This document shows positions 25,759-37,521 of a DNA stretch of 64,000 bases, piece by piece (the first letter of the stretch is position 1; every line of letters starts with the position of its first letter). The DNA comes from Pseudomonas sp. GD03858 (GTDB taxonomy: Bacteria > Pseudomonadota > Gammaproteobacteria > Pseudomonadales > Pseudomonadaceae). The stretch covers positions 1 through 64,000 of the forward strand of contig NZ_JAOCDM010000016.1 in NCBI RefSeq assembly GCF_029840925.1, read 5' to 3'. The translations under genes and the position numbers were made by a program. Below the pieces are notes generated by a model that saw nothing but the letters and a program-made list of their open reading frames with translations, was not told where the DNA came from and searched no databases.

Positions 25759-25931
25759 TGGCAGCCTTGCATGGGGTGAGAAACCGAGGCGCAGGAGAAA
25801 CTCGGCCAGACCGAAGTCTGCCCATGCACGGCTGCCATAACAGGATTGCCGAACTCCTAACACCTCGGGTTCTCACGCCCGGTCACCAAATGTGGCGACG
25901 GAGTGACGTTATCCCTGGGGTATTTCCCCGG
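25759..25931 (-). ncRNA. Candidate structured leader RNA of the DUF3077 pair
   Basis: Upstream of the gene pair the minus strand can fold into several hairpins. GTCGCCA/TGGTGAC (25882-25899) pairs fully if one G-U is allowed. A 16-bp stem with one mismatch joins 25761-25776 to 25821-25836. Inside it are CAGAC-TTCG-GTCTG (25807-25820), which carries a UUCG tetraloop, and CCGAG/CTCGG (25785-25789 with 25801-25805). The UUCG loop and the G-U pair both favour the minus strand as the RNA. It ends about 65 bases before the start codon. The rest of the 776-base gap (to 26472) holds the long palindrome. No known RNA family was recognised. Confidence 0.4.
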
Positions 25932-26079
25932 CAACGCGGCGGCTTCCGACAGGTGCGTAGGATAGGTCCCAAGCCTTTTGGGCTGAAGCATTTGGTTGCA
26001 GGTTCGGAAATGTCTTACGCCGTTGCGGGGTGCCTGATCAGGATCTGGTAATGGCCACCAGGTGCATGTCGAAAGATTG

Positions 26080-26423
26080 GGTCAGGGCCACCAGGTGCCT
26101 GCCGATGTTCTTGCAGCGCCCTTGAGATCGAGCGCCGCCCGCGCGGCGCATCGCGACGCAAGGCCGCTCCTACATCTGTTTCGGGCCAATGAGTCCTGTG
26201 AAAGTACCGCTGCCCGCCTTGGCGCATGCCTTGAGCCATGTGGGGCGGCAGCAACGCCCACGCTGAAATTGTGTCGAGCCAACAAGGCGGACCAGGTAAT
26301 GGCACAGGATTGACTGGCCCGAAACAGATGTAGGAGCGGCCTTGCGTCGCGATGCGCCGCGCGGGCGGCGCTCGATCTCAAGGGCGCTGCAAAAACATCG
26401 GCGAACACCTGGTGGCCCTCACC
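26080..26423. repeat. Long imperfect palindrome with ~110-base arms
   Basis: The left arm (26080-26190) and right arm (26313-26423) are inverted copies with only a few differences over about 110 bases, and weaker complementarity extends outward to about 26052 and 26448 and inward into the 120-base centre. Each arm includes a REP-like core (GGCCGCTCCTACATCTGTTT) and the sequence AGCGCCCTTGAGATCGAGCG. No reading frame is supported inside. It lies between the DUF3077 pair and the lactate operon. Confidence 0.8.
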
Positions 26424-26472
26424 GAATACCCCGGCATGCACCTGGCTGCCCTCACGCGATCTCAGCCAACAA

Positions 26473-29283
<2,811 letters not shown>

Positions 29284-29354
29284 GCAGTCTCCTCGCGGGG
29301 CCGCGGCGTCTGGCGCGCGGCGTGCCCCGGGCAATCAGGCGGTGGCGGGCGCGT

Positions 29355-30500
29355 TCAGGCGCCCAGTTCGCGGACCAGCGAGTCGCGGGTGATCTCGCTG
29401 ATGGACTTGGCGCCGGTCAGCACCATGGCCACGCGCATTTCTTTCTCGAACAGCTCCAGCAGGTTCTTCACGCCGGCTTCGCCGTGGGTGGCCAGGGCGT
29501 AGAGGAAGGCGCGACCGATCAGCACGGTGTCGGCGCCCAGGGCGATCATGCGCACCACATCGAGGCCGCTGCGGATGCCGGAGTCGGCGAGGATCTTGAT
29601 GTCGCCCTTGACCGCGTCGGCGATGGCCGGCAGGGCGCGGGCGCTGGACAGCACGCCGTCGAGCTGGCGGCCGCCGTGGTTGGAGACGACGATACCGTCG
29701 GCGCCGAACTTGACCGCGTCGCGTGCGTCGTCGGCATCGAGAATGCCCTTGATGATCATCGGGCCGTCCCAGAATTCGCGGATCCACTCCAGGTCTTTCC
29801 AGGAGATGGACGGGTCGAAGTTGGCGCCGAGCCAGCCGATGTAGTCGGCAAGGCCCGTGGGGTTGCCACGGTATTTGGAAATGTTGCCCAGGTCGTGGGG
29901 GCGGCCGAGCAGGCCGACGTCCAGCGCCCACTGTGGGTGGGTCATGGCTTGCCATACGCGGCGCAGCGGCGCGTTCGGACCGCTCATGCCGGCGTGGGCG
30001 TCGCGGTAGCGGGCGCCGGGCACGGGCATGTCGACGGTGAACACCAGGGTCTTCACGCCAGCGGCCTTGGCGCGCTCCAGGGCGTTGCGCATGAAGCCGC
30101 GGTCTTTCAGTACGTAGAGCTGGAACCACATCGGCCGGTCGATGGCCGGGGCCACTTCCTCGATCGGGCACACCGACACGGTGGACATGGTGAAGGGGAT
30201 GCCATGGGCCGCCGCCGCGCGCGCCGCCTGCACTTCGCCACGGCGGGCGTACATACCGGTGAGGCCGACCGGGGCCAGGGCCACGGGCATGCTCAGGGTC
30301 TCGTCGAACAGCCGGGTCTCGAGGCTCAGTTCGGACATGTTCTTCAGCACGCGCTGGCGCAGGGCGATGCTGGCCAGGTCCGAGACGTTGTGGCGCAGGG
30401 TGTGCTCGGCGTAGGCGCCGCCGTCGGCGTAGTGGAAGAGGAACGGGGGCAGCTTGCGTTGGGCCGCGGCGCGATAGTCGGTGGAGGCGGAAATGATCAT
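29355..30500 (-). CDS. lldD: L-lactate dehydrogenase (FMN, quinone-linked)
   Basis: The 381-residue enzyme oxidises L-lactate to pyruvate and passes electrons to the quinone pool. It is an alpha-hydroxy-acid oxidase family TIM barrel: the FMN/substrate-binding motif SNHGGRQLD with the catalytic histidine, the early [15 protein letters not shown] and the [14 protein letters not shown] phosphate-binding region are all present. Length equals E. coli LldD. It lies between the permease and the D-lactate dehydrogenase in one operon. Confidence 0.96.
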   Translation of the reverse strand: MIISASTDYRAAAQRKLPPFLFHYADGGAYAEHTLRHNVSDLASIALRQRVLKNMSELSLETRLFDETLSMPVALAPVGLTGMYARRGEVQAARAAAAHGIPFTMSTVSVCPIEEVAPAIDRPMWFQLYVLKDRGFMRNALERAKAAGVKTLVFTVDMPVPGARYRDAHAGMSGPNAPLRRVWQAMTHPQWALDVGLLGRPHDLGNISKYRGNPTGLADYIGWLGANFDPSISWKDLEWIREFWDGPMIIKGILDADDARDAVKFGADGIVVSNHGGRQLDGVLSSARALPAIADAVKGDIKILADSGIRSGLDVVRMIALGADTVLIGRAFLYALATHGEAGVKNLLELFEKEMRVAMVLTGAKSISEITRDSLVRELGA

Positions 30501-30563
30501 GGATTCTCGCAGCGTGGGTTGAAGGTGATGCCGGGCGCGCCACGGCGCCCGGCCCCTTTCACT

Positions 30564-32234
30564 TTAGTGATGAACCAGCATGCCGGTGAGCCAGTAGGCC
30601 TGGACCAGGGTGATCAGGCCGACGATGGTGGCGAAGAACAGGCTGTGCTTGACGGTGAAGCGGAACAGATCGGATTCCTTGCCGACCAGGCCGGTGGCGG
30701 CGCAGGCCACGGCGATCGATTGCGGCGAGATCATCTTGCCGGTGACGCCGCCGCTGGTGTTGGCGGCCACCAGCAGGGTGTCGCTGACGCCGATCTGGTG
30801 CGCGGTGGTGGCCTGCAGCGAGCTGAACAGGGCGTTGGACGAGGTGTCGGAGCCGGTCAGGAACACGCCCAGCCAGCCAAGGAACGGCGAGAAGAACGGG
30901 AACGCGGCGCCGGTGCCGGCCAGTACCAGGGCCATGGTCGAGGACATGCCCGAGTAGTTGGTGACGAAGGCGAAGGCCAGCACCATGCCGATCGACAGGA
31001 TCGGCCAGCGCAGCTCCCAGAAGGTCTCTTTGAAAGTGGTAAGACCAGTTTTGAAGTTGATCTTCAGCACCCACATTGAGATCAGCGCCGAGAGGAAGAT
31101 CGCGGTGCCGGTGGCGGAGATCGGGTCGAGCTTGAACACCGCTGGCATGGCGGTCGGCGCGGTGACGATCGGCGCGGTCTTGATCACCAGCTGGTCGAGG
31201 TGCGGGATGGCGAAGTTGAACACGAAGTTGTACATCGCGCCGCCCGGGGCGAACGCGGCCTTGAACGGCTTGAGGGTCCAGATGGTCACCAGCACGGTGA
31301 GGATCAGGAACGGCGACCAGGCCTTGAAGATCTCGCCGAAGCTGTACGGGCTAGGCTGGCTGCCACCCGATTGCACCACGGCGGCGCCGACGCTGCCCTT
31401 GGCTTCGGTGAACGCGCGCTTGGGCTGCCAGACTTTCAGGAACAGGGTCAGGGCGATCAGGCTGGCCAGGGCCGAGGTGATGTCCGGCAGCTCCGGGCCG
31501 ATGAAGTTGGAGGTGAAGTACTGGGTGACGGCGAAGCTTGCGCCTGCGACCAGGGCTGCTGGCCAGGTCTCCTTCACGCCGCGCATGCCGTCCATCATGA
31601 ATACCAGCCAGAACGGCACGAACAGCGACAGCAGCGGCAGCTGGCGGCCGGTCATGGCGCCGATATGGAAGGCGTCGATGCCGGTCACCTGGCCGGCGAC
31701 GATGATCGGGATGCCGAGGGCGCCGAAGGCCACTGGCGCGGTGTTGGCGATCAGGCACAAGCCGGCGGCGTACAGCGGGTTGAAGCCCAGGCCCACCAGC
31801 AGCGCGGCGGTGATGGCCACCGGGGCGCCAAAGCCGGCCGCGCCTTCGAGGAAGGCGCCGAAGCAGAAGCCGATCAGCAGCACTTGCAGGCGCTGGTCGT
31901 CGGTGATCGACAGCACCGAGCTGCGGATCACTTCGAACTGGCCGCTCTTGACCGTGAGTTTGTAGAGGAACACCGCGGCGACGATGATCCAGGCAATCGG
32001 CCACAGGCCGTAGAGGAAGCCATAACCCGCGGCGGCCAGGGCCATGTCGACGGGCATCTGGAAGGCGAAGATCGCCACCAGGATCGACAGCGCGAGGGTG
32101 ATGCTGCCGGCGACGTGGCCCTTGAGGCGGAACACGGCGAGGGCGAGGAAGAAGAACACGATGGGAATGACCGCCGCCAGCGCGGACAGGCCGAGGCTAC
32201 CAAGCGGGGTATAGAGTTGTTGCCAGGTTTGCAT
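30564..32234 (-). CDS. lldP: L-lactate permease
   Basis: The 556-residue product is an LctP-family permease with about twelve to fourteen membrane helices that imports L-lactate, D-lactate and glycolate with protons. Recognisable family segments include [20 protein letters not shown] and [13 protein letters not shown] near the C-terminus. It is the first gene of the lactate operon and is divergent from its regulator gene; the palindromic LldR-type operator lies about 50 bases upstream of its start. Confidence 0.95.
   Translation of the reverse strand: MQTWQQLYTPLGSLGLSALAAVIPIVFFFLALAVFRLKGHVAGSITLALSILVAIFAFQMPVDMALAAAGYGFLYGLWPIAWIIVAAVFLYKLTVKSGQFEVIRSSVLSITDDQRLQVLLIGFCFGAFLEGAAGFGAPVAITAALLVGLGFNPLYAAGLCLIANTAPVAFGALGIPIIVAGQVTGIDAFHIGAMTGRQLPLLSLFVPFWLVFMMDGMRGVKETWPAALVAGASFAVTQYFTSNFIGPELPDITSALASLIALTLFLKVWQPKRAFTEAKGSVGAAVVQSGGSQPSPYSFGEIFKAWSPFLILTVLVTIWTLKPFKAAFAPGGAMYNFVFNFAIPHLDQLVIKTAPIVTAPTAMPAVFKLDPISATGTAIFLSALISMWVLKINFKTGLTTFKETFWELRWPILSIGMVLAFAFVTNYSGMSSTMALVLAGTGAAFPFFSPFLGWLGVFLTGSDTSSNALFSSLQATTAHQIGVSDTLLVAANTSGGVTGKMISPQSIAVACAATGLVGKESDLFRFTVKHSLFFATIVGLITLVQAYWLTGMLVHH
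31034..31050. promoter_or_regulatory. Possible intragenic LldR-type site
   Basis: AAGTGGTAAGACCAGTT inside lldP matches the upstream operator at 15 of 17 positions, with the same AAG centre. It may be chance within coding sequence, or an auxiliary site about 1.2 kb from the promoter. Confidence 0.3.
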
Positions 32235-32280
32235 ATGGGGTGGCCCCTAATTGTTGTTGGTCAAGGCACTGGCATTGGAT

Positions 32281-32297
32281 AATTGGTAAGACCAATT
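32281..32297. promoter_or_regulatory. LldR operator between lldP and lldR
   Basis: AATTGGTAAGACCAATT is a perfect palindrome with 7-base half-sites and a 3-base centre. The TTGGT/ACCAA half-site is typical of LldR/PdhR-type FCD regulators. It lies in the 259-base divergent region, where it can control both lldP and lldR. Confidence 0.85.
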
Positions 32298-32493
32298 TAC
32301 AATGGCTGGTCGCTAGGTTAAAAGCGCCGTTGCGGGTGTGTCAATTTGTCCTGTGGAAAAGTTTGCGCGGATGCCGATGAACGGGCGGCTGGTGGGTGGC
32401 GAAAAACGCCATCTGATAGGTGTCGGGGCGGGCCTGTTAGGCGCAGAATAGGCGCCCCCGGATCCGCATCCCGGGGTTCGTGGAGAGCATGTG

Positions 32494-33261
32494 ATGGTTT
32501 TTGATCAGGTCCGCCAGCGGCGCCTGTCCGACGACATCGTCGATCGGTTGGAAGGGATGATTCTCGAAGGCACGCTCACGTCGGGGCAGCGCCTGCCGGC
32601 CGAGCGGGCATTGGCCGAGCAGTTCGGTGTGTCTCGGCCTTCGCTGCGCGAGGCGATCCAGAAGCTGGTGGCCAAGGGGCTGCTGGTCAGTCGCCAGGGT
32701 GGCGGCAACTATGTGGCCGAGTCGCTGGGTTCGACCTTCAGCGATCCGTTGCTCAAGCTGCTCGAGGGCAGTCCCGAGGCGCAGCGCGACCTGCTGGAGT
32801 TTCGCCATACGCTGGAGGCATCCTGCGCCTATTACGCGGCCCAGCGGGCCACCGGGCCGGATCGTGAGCGGCTGAAGGTGGCGTTCGATGCGCTCCAGGA
32901 TTGCTATAACCGGGTCGGAGAAGTCGATCGGGCAGAGGAGGGCGCGGCCGATGCGCGTTTCCACCTGGCGATTGCCGAGGCCAGCCACAACGCCGTGCTG
33001 CTGCATACCATTCGCGGGCTGTTCGACCTGCTCAAGCGCAATGTGGTGACCAACATCGGCGGCATGTACCAGCAGCGCAGCGAGACGCGTGACATGCTGA
33101 TCAGCCAGCATCGTGAGCTGTACGAGGCAATTGTCGAGGGGCGTGCCGAAGAGGCGCGGGAGGTGTCCAGCCGGCACATTCTGTATGTGCAGGAAGTGCT
33201 GGAAGAGGCCCAGGAAGAAGCCCAGCGGCTGGCGCGGGCGGAGCGGCGCAGCGGGCGCTGA
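32494..33261 (+). CDS. lldR: FCD-family GntR regulator of lactate utilisation
   Basis: The 255-residue product has a GntR winged helix at about residues 5-75 (LPAERALAEQFGVSRPSLREAI) and an FCD ligand domain at about 90-220 with the metal-binding pattern DARFHLAIAEASHN. It is divergent from lldP and so very likely represses the lactate operon until L-lactate is present. The start is the ATG at 32494, just after GGAGAG; a GTG one codon earlier is also possible. A REP pair follows the stop codon. Confidence 0.92.
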   Translation: MVFDQVRQRRLSDDIVDRLEGMILEGTLTSGQRLPAERALAEQFGVSRPSLREAIQKLVAKGLLVSRQGGGNYVAESLGSTFSDPLLKLLEGSPEAQRDLLEFRHTLEASCAYYAAQRATGPDRERLKVAFDALQDCYNRVGEVDRAEEGAADARFHLAIAEASHNAVLLHTIRGLFDLLKRNVVTNIGGMYQQRSETRDMLISQHRELYEAIVEGRAEEAREVSSRHILYVQEVLEEAQEEAQRLARAERRSGR

Positions 33262-33274
33262 GAACAGCTTCATT

Positions 33275-33364
33275 CGTGGGAGCGGGCTTGCCCCGCGATG
33301 GCGATTGCAGGGCCAATCGTGTTGGTCCGCCTGACGCTATCGCGGGGCAAGCCCGCTCCCACGG
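33275..33364. repeat. Inverted REP pair
   Basis: GTGGGAGCGGGCTTGCCCCG and CGGGGCAAGCCCGCTCCCAC form a near-perfect inverted pair separated by about 45 bases, between the convergent lldR and smpB genes. Confidence 0.88.
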
Positions 33365-33382
33365 GCTGCAAAGGGCAGGGTT

Positions 33383-33865
33383 TTACTCTTCCTTGCCCTT
33401 GTTGCGCATGGTGCGCTGCAGCTCGCGGTTGGAGTCGCGTTCGCGCACGGTGTCGCGCTTGTCGAACTCCTTCTTGCCCTTGCCGAGCGCGATTTCGCAC
33501 TTGATCAGGTGCTTGCTCCAGTACAGCGACATCGCCACGCAGGTATAACCCTTCTGTGCCACGGCCGCTTCCAGGCGCTCGAGCTCGCGCTTGTTCAGCA
33601 GCAGCTTGCGCGTGCGGATCGGGTCGGCGATGACGTGGGTGCTGGCGGTGGTCAGCGGGGTGATGTGGCTGCCGAACAGCCAGGCTTCGCCATCCTTGAG
33701 CAGCACGTAGCTGTCGGTCAGGTGCGCCTTGCCGGCCCGCAGGCTCTTTACTTCCCAGCCGGACAGGACCAGCCCGGCCTCGAACTTGTGTTCGATGAAG
33801 TAATCGTGTCGCGCTTTCTTGTTCTGCGCGATGGTCCCGGTCGGATGTTTCTTTTGCTTAGCCAT
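33383..33865 (-). CDS. smpB: SsrA-binding protein SmpB
   Basis: The 160-residue product binds tmRNA and is needed for trans-translation on stalled ribosomes. The beta-barrel signatures are clear ([38 protein letters not shown]) and the basic C-terminal tail that enters the decoding centre is present ([19 protein letters not shown]). Its RNA partner, tmRNA, lies about 10 kb away in this window. It is divergent from ratA. Confidence 0.97.
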   Translation of the reverse strand: MAKQKKHPTGTIAQNKKARHDYFIEHKFEAGLVLSGWEVKSLRAGKAHLTDSYVLLKDGEAWLFGSHITPLTTASTHVIADPIRTRKLLLNKRELERLEAAVAQKGYTCVAMSLYWSKHLIKCEIALGKGKKEFDKRDTVRERDSNRELQRTMRNKGKEE

Positions 33866-34026
33866 AGGGGCCGCATTATAGGGAGAGTCCGCGTCCTCGG
33901 CTATGGGGTTTAGGTGCGCTTGAGCCTGTTGGGTGAATCCCGGACAATGCAACCCTCGTTCTGCCCCGCGGAACCGTTTCCGAGGCGCTGAAAAGCGCTG
34001 CCGCCCCGTTTGGAAGTGACGCCTGG

Positions 34027-34461
34027 ATGACTACCCATATTCAACGCTCCGCTCTGCTGCCGTACCCCGCCCAGGCGCTCTACGATCTGGTCAACGATGT
34101 GGCCGGCTACCCGGAGTTCCTGCCCTGGTGCTCGGCGTCCACGGTGCTCGAGGCCAGCGACACGCATATGCGCGCCCGGCTGGAGGTGGCCAAGGGCGGC
34201 ATGAGCCAGCAGTTCGTCACGCGCAATGTGCTGGTGCCGGGGCAGTCGATCGAGATGAATCTGGAGGAGGGGCCGTTCACCCAGCTGCATGGGTTGTGGA
34301 TCTTCAAGCCATTGGGCGAAAAGGCCTGCAAGATCAGCCTTGACCTGTCCTTCGACTATGCGGGGGCGCTGGTGCGGGCCACCTTGGGGCCGCTGTTCAA
34401 CCAAGCGGCCAACACCATGGTCGATGCATTCTGCCAGCGCGCCAAGCAGCTCTACAGCTGA
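34027..34461 (+). CDS. ratA: RatA-family START/Coq10-like protein
   Basis: The 144-residue product is a small START-domain protein of the RatA/Coq10 family. It begins with the conserved pattern [29 protein letters not shown] and continues as a helix-grip fold. E. coli RatA was reported to inhibit 70S ribosome formation, while Coq10-type relatives bind ubiquinone, so the true role in Pseudomonas is not settled. It is divergent from smpB and followed by a bidirectional terminator. Confidence 0.92.
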   Translation: MTTHIQRSALLPYPAQALYDLVNDVAGYPEFLPWCSASTVLEASDTHMRARLEVAKGGMSQQFVTRNVLVPGQSIEMNLEEGPFTQLHGLWIFKPLGEKACKISLDLSFDYAGALVRATLGPLFNQAANTMVDAFCQRAKQLYS

Positions 34462-34488
34462 CAGAGCCGTCAAGCAGGCGCCCATAGA

Positions 34489-34515
34489 AAAGCCCGGACA
34501 TGTCCGGGCTTTTTC
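34489..34515. terminator. Bidirectional terminator between ratA and bamE
   Basis: AAAAGCCCGGACATGTCCGGGCTTTTT is a near-perfect palindrome with A and T runs on both sides, suitable for ending both ratA (plus) and bamE (minus). Confidence 0.92.
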
Positions 34516-34529
34516 GTGGTCGCCTGTGC

Positions 34530-35051
34530 TTACTGTGGCGAGGTTTCGAGCGGGGCCGGGGTGGGTACCGGAGTAGTCTCGATGTTGTCGATTTCTTTTT
34601 GCAGGGTGTCTTCCAGCGAGCCTGGCTTGGCCGGCTTTTCAGGCTGGCTCGGCTGTTTGTCCGGGCTGACGGTGGTATCGCCGCTGCCGCCGAGGATCTC
34701 CTGGTCGCGGCTGACGCCCGGCATGAAGTCGCCGGAAAGGCTGACCAGTTGGTCGCTTTCGTTGAAGAAGATGCTCATGCGCTCTTGCTGGCGCTGGCCG
34801 CCACCGGGCTGCAGGCTGTACAGGTAATCCCAGCGATTGGTGTGGAAGGTGTCCTGGATCAGCGGGTTGCCCATGATAAACCTTACTTGCCGGCGGGTCA
34901 TTCCCGGGCGCAATTGGTCTATCATGTCCTGCGTAACGACATTGCCCTGCTGGATGTCGATTTTGTAAACCCCGGGAAACGAGCAACCGGCGAGTGCGAG
35001 CAGTCCCACGAGAGTGAAACTGGTTAGCAAGAGCTTGGTGTTGTTTTGCAT
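34530..35051 (-). CDS. bamE: Outer membrane assembly lipoprotein BamE (OmlA)
   Basis: The 173-residue product is a lipoprotein subunit of the BAM complex. The signal peptide ends with the lipobox LALAGC, with the lipidated cysteine at residue 23. The SmpA/OmlA domain shows [20 protein letters not shown] and [18 protein letters not shown], and the Pro-rich C-terminal extension is longer than in E. coli, as is usual for Pseudomonas. The start is the ATG giving MQNNTKLLL. It is divergent from fur; the rnfH gene usually found next to it in Pseudomonas is missing here. Confidence 0.93.
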   Translation of the reverse strand: MQNNTKLLLTSFTLVGLLALAGCSFPGVYKIDIQQGNVVTQDMIDQLRPGMTRRQVRFIMGNPLIQDTFHTNRWDYLYSLQPGGGQRQQERMSIFFNESDQLVSLSGDFMPGVSRDQEILGGSGDTTVSPDKQPSQPEKPAKPGSLEDTLQKEIDNIETTPVPTPAPLETSPQ

Positions 35052-35148
35052 CGGTGGGCGACTTCCACTATCTTGGCTGGACAACGTAAACCCCGATCAT
35101 ACCCGTATTAAGAGAAGCTGCGAAGCAGCATCGGCGAGAAAGCTGACC

Positions 35149-35553
35149 ATGGTTGAAAATAGCGAATTGCGCAAAGCGGGCCTGAAGGTAACCCTGCCTC
35201 GGGTCAAGATTCTTCAGATGCTCGACTCCACCGAACAGCGGCACATGAGTGCCGAGGATGTCTACAAGGCGCTGATGGAAGCTGGCGAGGACGTCGGTCT
35301 GGCGACCGTGTATCGCGTGCTGACCCAGTTCGAAGCGGCGGGTCTGGTGGTTCGCCACAACTTCGACGGCGGCCACGCGGTGTTCGAGCTGGCGGATGGC
35401 GGTCACCACGACCATATGGTCAACGTGGATACCAGCGAAGTCATCGAGTTCATGGATGCCGAGATCGAACGGCGCCAGAAGGAAATCGTGGCAGAGCATG
35501 GTTTCGAGCTGGTGGACCACAATCTGGTCCTGTATGTGCGTAAGAAGAAGTAA
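35149..35553 (+). CDS. fur: Ferric uptake regulator Fur
   Basis: The 134-residue product is the global iron-responsive repressor. The N-terminal winged helix includes LATVYRVLTQFEAAGLV, and the regulatory metal site is in GGHHDHMVNVDT with later glutamate and histidine ligands (ELVDHNLV). No cysteine at all is present: the CXXC structural zinc sites of E. coli Fur are absent, as in Pseudomonas, and the position that is a single cysteine in P. aeruginosa Fur is asparagine. It is divergent from bamE with about 100 bases of shared promoter region. Confidence 0.97.
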   Translation: MVENSELRKAGLKVTLPRVKILQMLDSTEQRHMSAEDVYKALMEAGEDVGLATVYRVLTQFEAAGLVVRHNFDGGHAVFELADGGHHDHMVNVDTSEVIEFMDAEIERRQKEIVAEHGFELVDHNLVLYVRKKK

Positions 35554-35574
35554 CGATTTCGGTCGTTGCTCATG

Positions 35575-35602
35575 ACAAAGGCGGCCCTAGGGTCGCCTTT
35601 GT
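35575..35602 (+). terminator. Hairpin downstream of fur
   Basis: ACAAAGGCG/CGCCTTTGT form a 9-bp stem around a GCCCTAGGGT centre, about 20 bases after the fur stop codon. The T run is short, so it may act with a second signal. Confidence 0.65.
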
Positions 35603-35626
35603 GCTTTCTGGCCTTGGCTCACTGAT

Positions 35627-35654
35627 GTGGGTGGGGCTTGCCCGCGAAAGGGCG
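35627..35654. repeat. Partial REP element
   Basis: GGTGGGGCTTGCCCGCGAAA is a shortened REP copy between the convergent fur and recN genes. Confidence 0.65.
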
Positions 35655-35665
35655 TTGTCTTGGTA

Positions 35666-37339
35666 TCAGGCCTTGCTGCTCACTACCATCTTGCGCGCGT
35701 GGGCCAGGGACTCCTTGGTCAGGTCGATCCCGCCCAGCATGCGTGCCACCTCCTCGACCCGTTCGCGCTTGCCCAGGCTGGCGACGGCGGTGTGGGTCGT
35801 GTCGCTGTTGCGCACCTTGTGCACGAACAGGTGGTGATGCCCCTGCGCCGCCACCTGCGGCAGGTGGGTCACGGTCAGCACCTGGCCGCGTTCGCCCAGG
35901 CGGCGCAGCAGCTGGCCGACGATCTCCGCGGTAGGGCCGCCGATGCCCACGTCCACTTCATCGAATACCAGGGTGGGAATGCGCGAGGTTTGCGCGGTGA
36001 TCACCTGGATCGCCAGGCTGATGCGTGACAGCTCGCCACCCGAGGCGACCTTGGCCAGGCCCTTGAGCGGCTGGCCGGGGTTGGCGCTGACCAGCAGTTC
36101 GATCTGCTCCAGGCCGTGGGGTGACAGGTCGCCCTGCTCGAAAGGCGTGAGTTCGATGCAGAAGCGCCCGCCAGGCATGCCCAGGCGCTGGATTTCCTGC
36201 TCAACGGCTGTGGCCAGCTGTTTGGCGGCGTGCTGGCGCAGGGCGCTGAGCTCGCCGGCCTTCTCTTTATAGTGGTGGGCATAGGCGGTCAGCTCTTCGC
36301 CCAGGCGCTCGATGGATTCATCGCTGGCATTCAGCCCCTCCAGCTCTTCCATCAGGCGCTGTTGCAGGTGGGGAAGTTCGGTGGGGTGCACGCGGTGCTT
36401 GCGGGCGAGGGTGTAGATAGTGTCGAGACGCTCCTCGAGCGCCTGCAGGCGCAGCGGGTCGGCGTCGAAGTGGTCGAGGAAGCGGTTCAGCTCGCCGACG
36501 GCTTCCTCGATCTGGATTTGTGCGCTGGCAATCAGGTTGACCGCCTCGCCCAGCGCCTTGGGGGTGTTGGCGACGGCGGTCAGGCGGTTGAGGCTGACGG
36601 TCAGGGCGCTCAACACATTGCCCGAGTCGCTTTCGCTGCATTGGTCGATGACCTGGCGGCAGATGCCGAACAGCGCTTCGGCATTGGTCAGGTTCTTGTG
36701 TTCCTGTTCCAGGTGCTCCAGCTCGTTCTCGCCCAGGCCCAGGTTGTCCAGCTCTTCCAGCTGGTAGCTGAGCAGTTGGTGGCGCGCGCGCTGCTCGTCG
36801 CCGGAATTGCTCAGGCGCTCCAGTTCCAGGCGCGTCTGGTTCCAGCGCTTGGCTGCCAGCTGCACCTGGCGGGCCAGGTCGCTGGCGCCGGCGTACTCGT
36901 CCACCAGGCGGCGGTGGGTATCGAGCTTGAGCAGCGACTGGTGCTCATGCTGGCTGTGGATGTCGATCAGCAGTTCGCCCAGCGCCTTGAGGTCGCCAAG
37001 CGGGCAGGGCGTGCCGTTGATATAGCCCCGGCTGCGGCCTTCGGCGGTGATCACTCGGCGCAGGATGCACGGGCCGTCGCTTTCCAGGTCGCGCTCGGCG
37101 AGCCAGGTGTGCGCCTCGGGGATGTCGACCAGGTCGAAGGTGGCGAGGATATCGGCCTTGTCGGTGCCCGGGCGCACCACGCCGCTATCGGCGCGATCGC
37201 CCAGGGCCAGGCCCAGGGCGTCGAGCATGATCGACTTGCCGGCCCCGGTCTCGCCGGTGATGACGGACATGCCGCGGGCGATCTCGAGGTCGAGGTGTTC
37301 GACGATGGCGTAGTTGTGAATGGACAGGTGCACCAGCAT
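35666..37339 (-). CDS. recN: DNA repair protein RecN
   Basis: The 557-residue SMC-like ATPase takes part in double-strand break repair. Walker A is GETGAGKS at residues 29-36, long coiled-coil helices fill the centre, and the ABC signature VASGGELSRISLAIQ with Walker B LVFDEVDVGIGG lies near the C-terminus. The start is the ATG giving MLVHLSIHNYAI. It is divergent from grpE. SOS control is known in other bacteria, but I did not identify a LexA box with confidence. Confidence 0.96.
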   Translation of the reverse strand: MLVHLSIHNYAIVEHLDLEIARGMSVITGETGAGKSIMLDALGLALGDRADSGVVRPGTDKADILATFDLVDIPEAHTWLAERDLESDGPCILRRVITAEGRSRGYINGTPCPLGDLKALGELLIDIHSQHEHQSLLKLDTHRRLVDEYAGASDLARQVQLAAKRWNQTRLELERLSNSGDEQRARHQLLSYQLEELDNLGLGENELEHLEQEHKNLTNAEALFGICRQVIDQCSESDSGNVLSALTVSLNRLTAVANTPKALGEAVNLIASAQIQIEEAVGELNRFLDHFDADPLRLQALEERLDTIYTLARKHRVHPTELPHLQQRLMEELEGLNASDESIERLGEELTAYAHHYKEKAGELSALRQHAAKQLATAVEQEIQRLGMPGGRFCIELTPFEQGDLSPHGLEQIELLVSANPGQPLKGLAKVASGGELSRISLAIQVITAQTSRIPTLVFDEVDVGIGGPTAEIVGQLLRRLGERGQVLTVTHLPQVAAQGHHHLFVHKVRNSDTTHTAVASLGKRERVEEVARMLGGIDLTKESLAHARKMVVSSKA

Positions 37340-37433
37340 GGGTCGGCTCCCGAAGGGTCTTGTCTGGATATTTATACAGTGCTTTTCCCCGGGCTGACAA
37401 TGCCCGCCCGATGAATGTGGAAAACGGGCCTGC

Positions 37434-37463
37434 CCCTTGAACCTGGATTTTCCGGCCCCATAT
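37434..37463 (+). promoter_or_regulatory. Sigma-32-type promoter of grpE
   Basis: A -35 element CCCTTGAA is followed after 14 bases by the -10 element CCCCATAT, matching the heat-shock consensus. It lies about 60 bases upstream of the grpE start codon. Confidence 0.85.
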
Positions 37464-37521
37464 AGCCGGCAAGACATGGCGAGCCTGGCTCGCACGACAG
37501 AAATTGTGGAGGAGAAACCTA

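Noticed and set aside
25697..25876. N-terminal extension of the 79-residue protein gene
   Set aside because: The translation is Arg/Pro-rich without domain character and covers the structured RNA candidate; the ATG at 25696 begins the recognisable MKKVVPDPP start.
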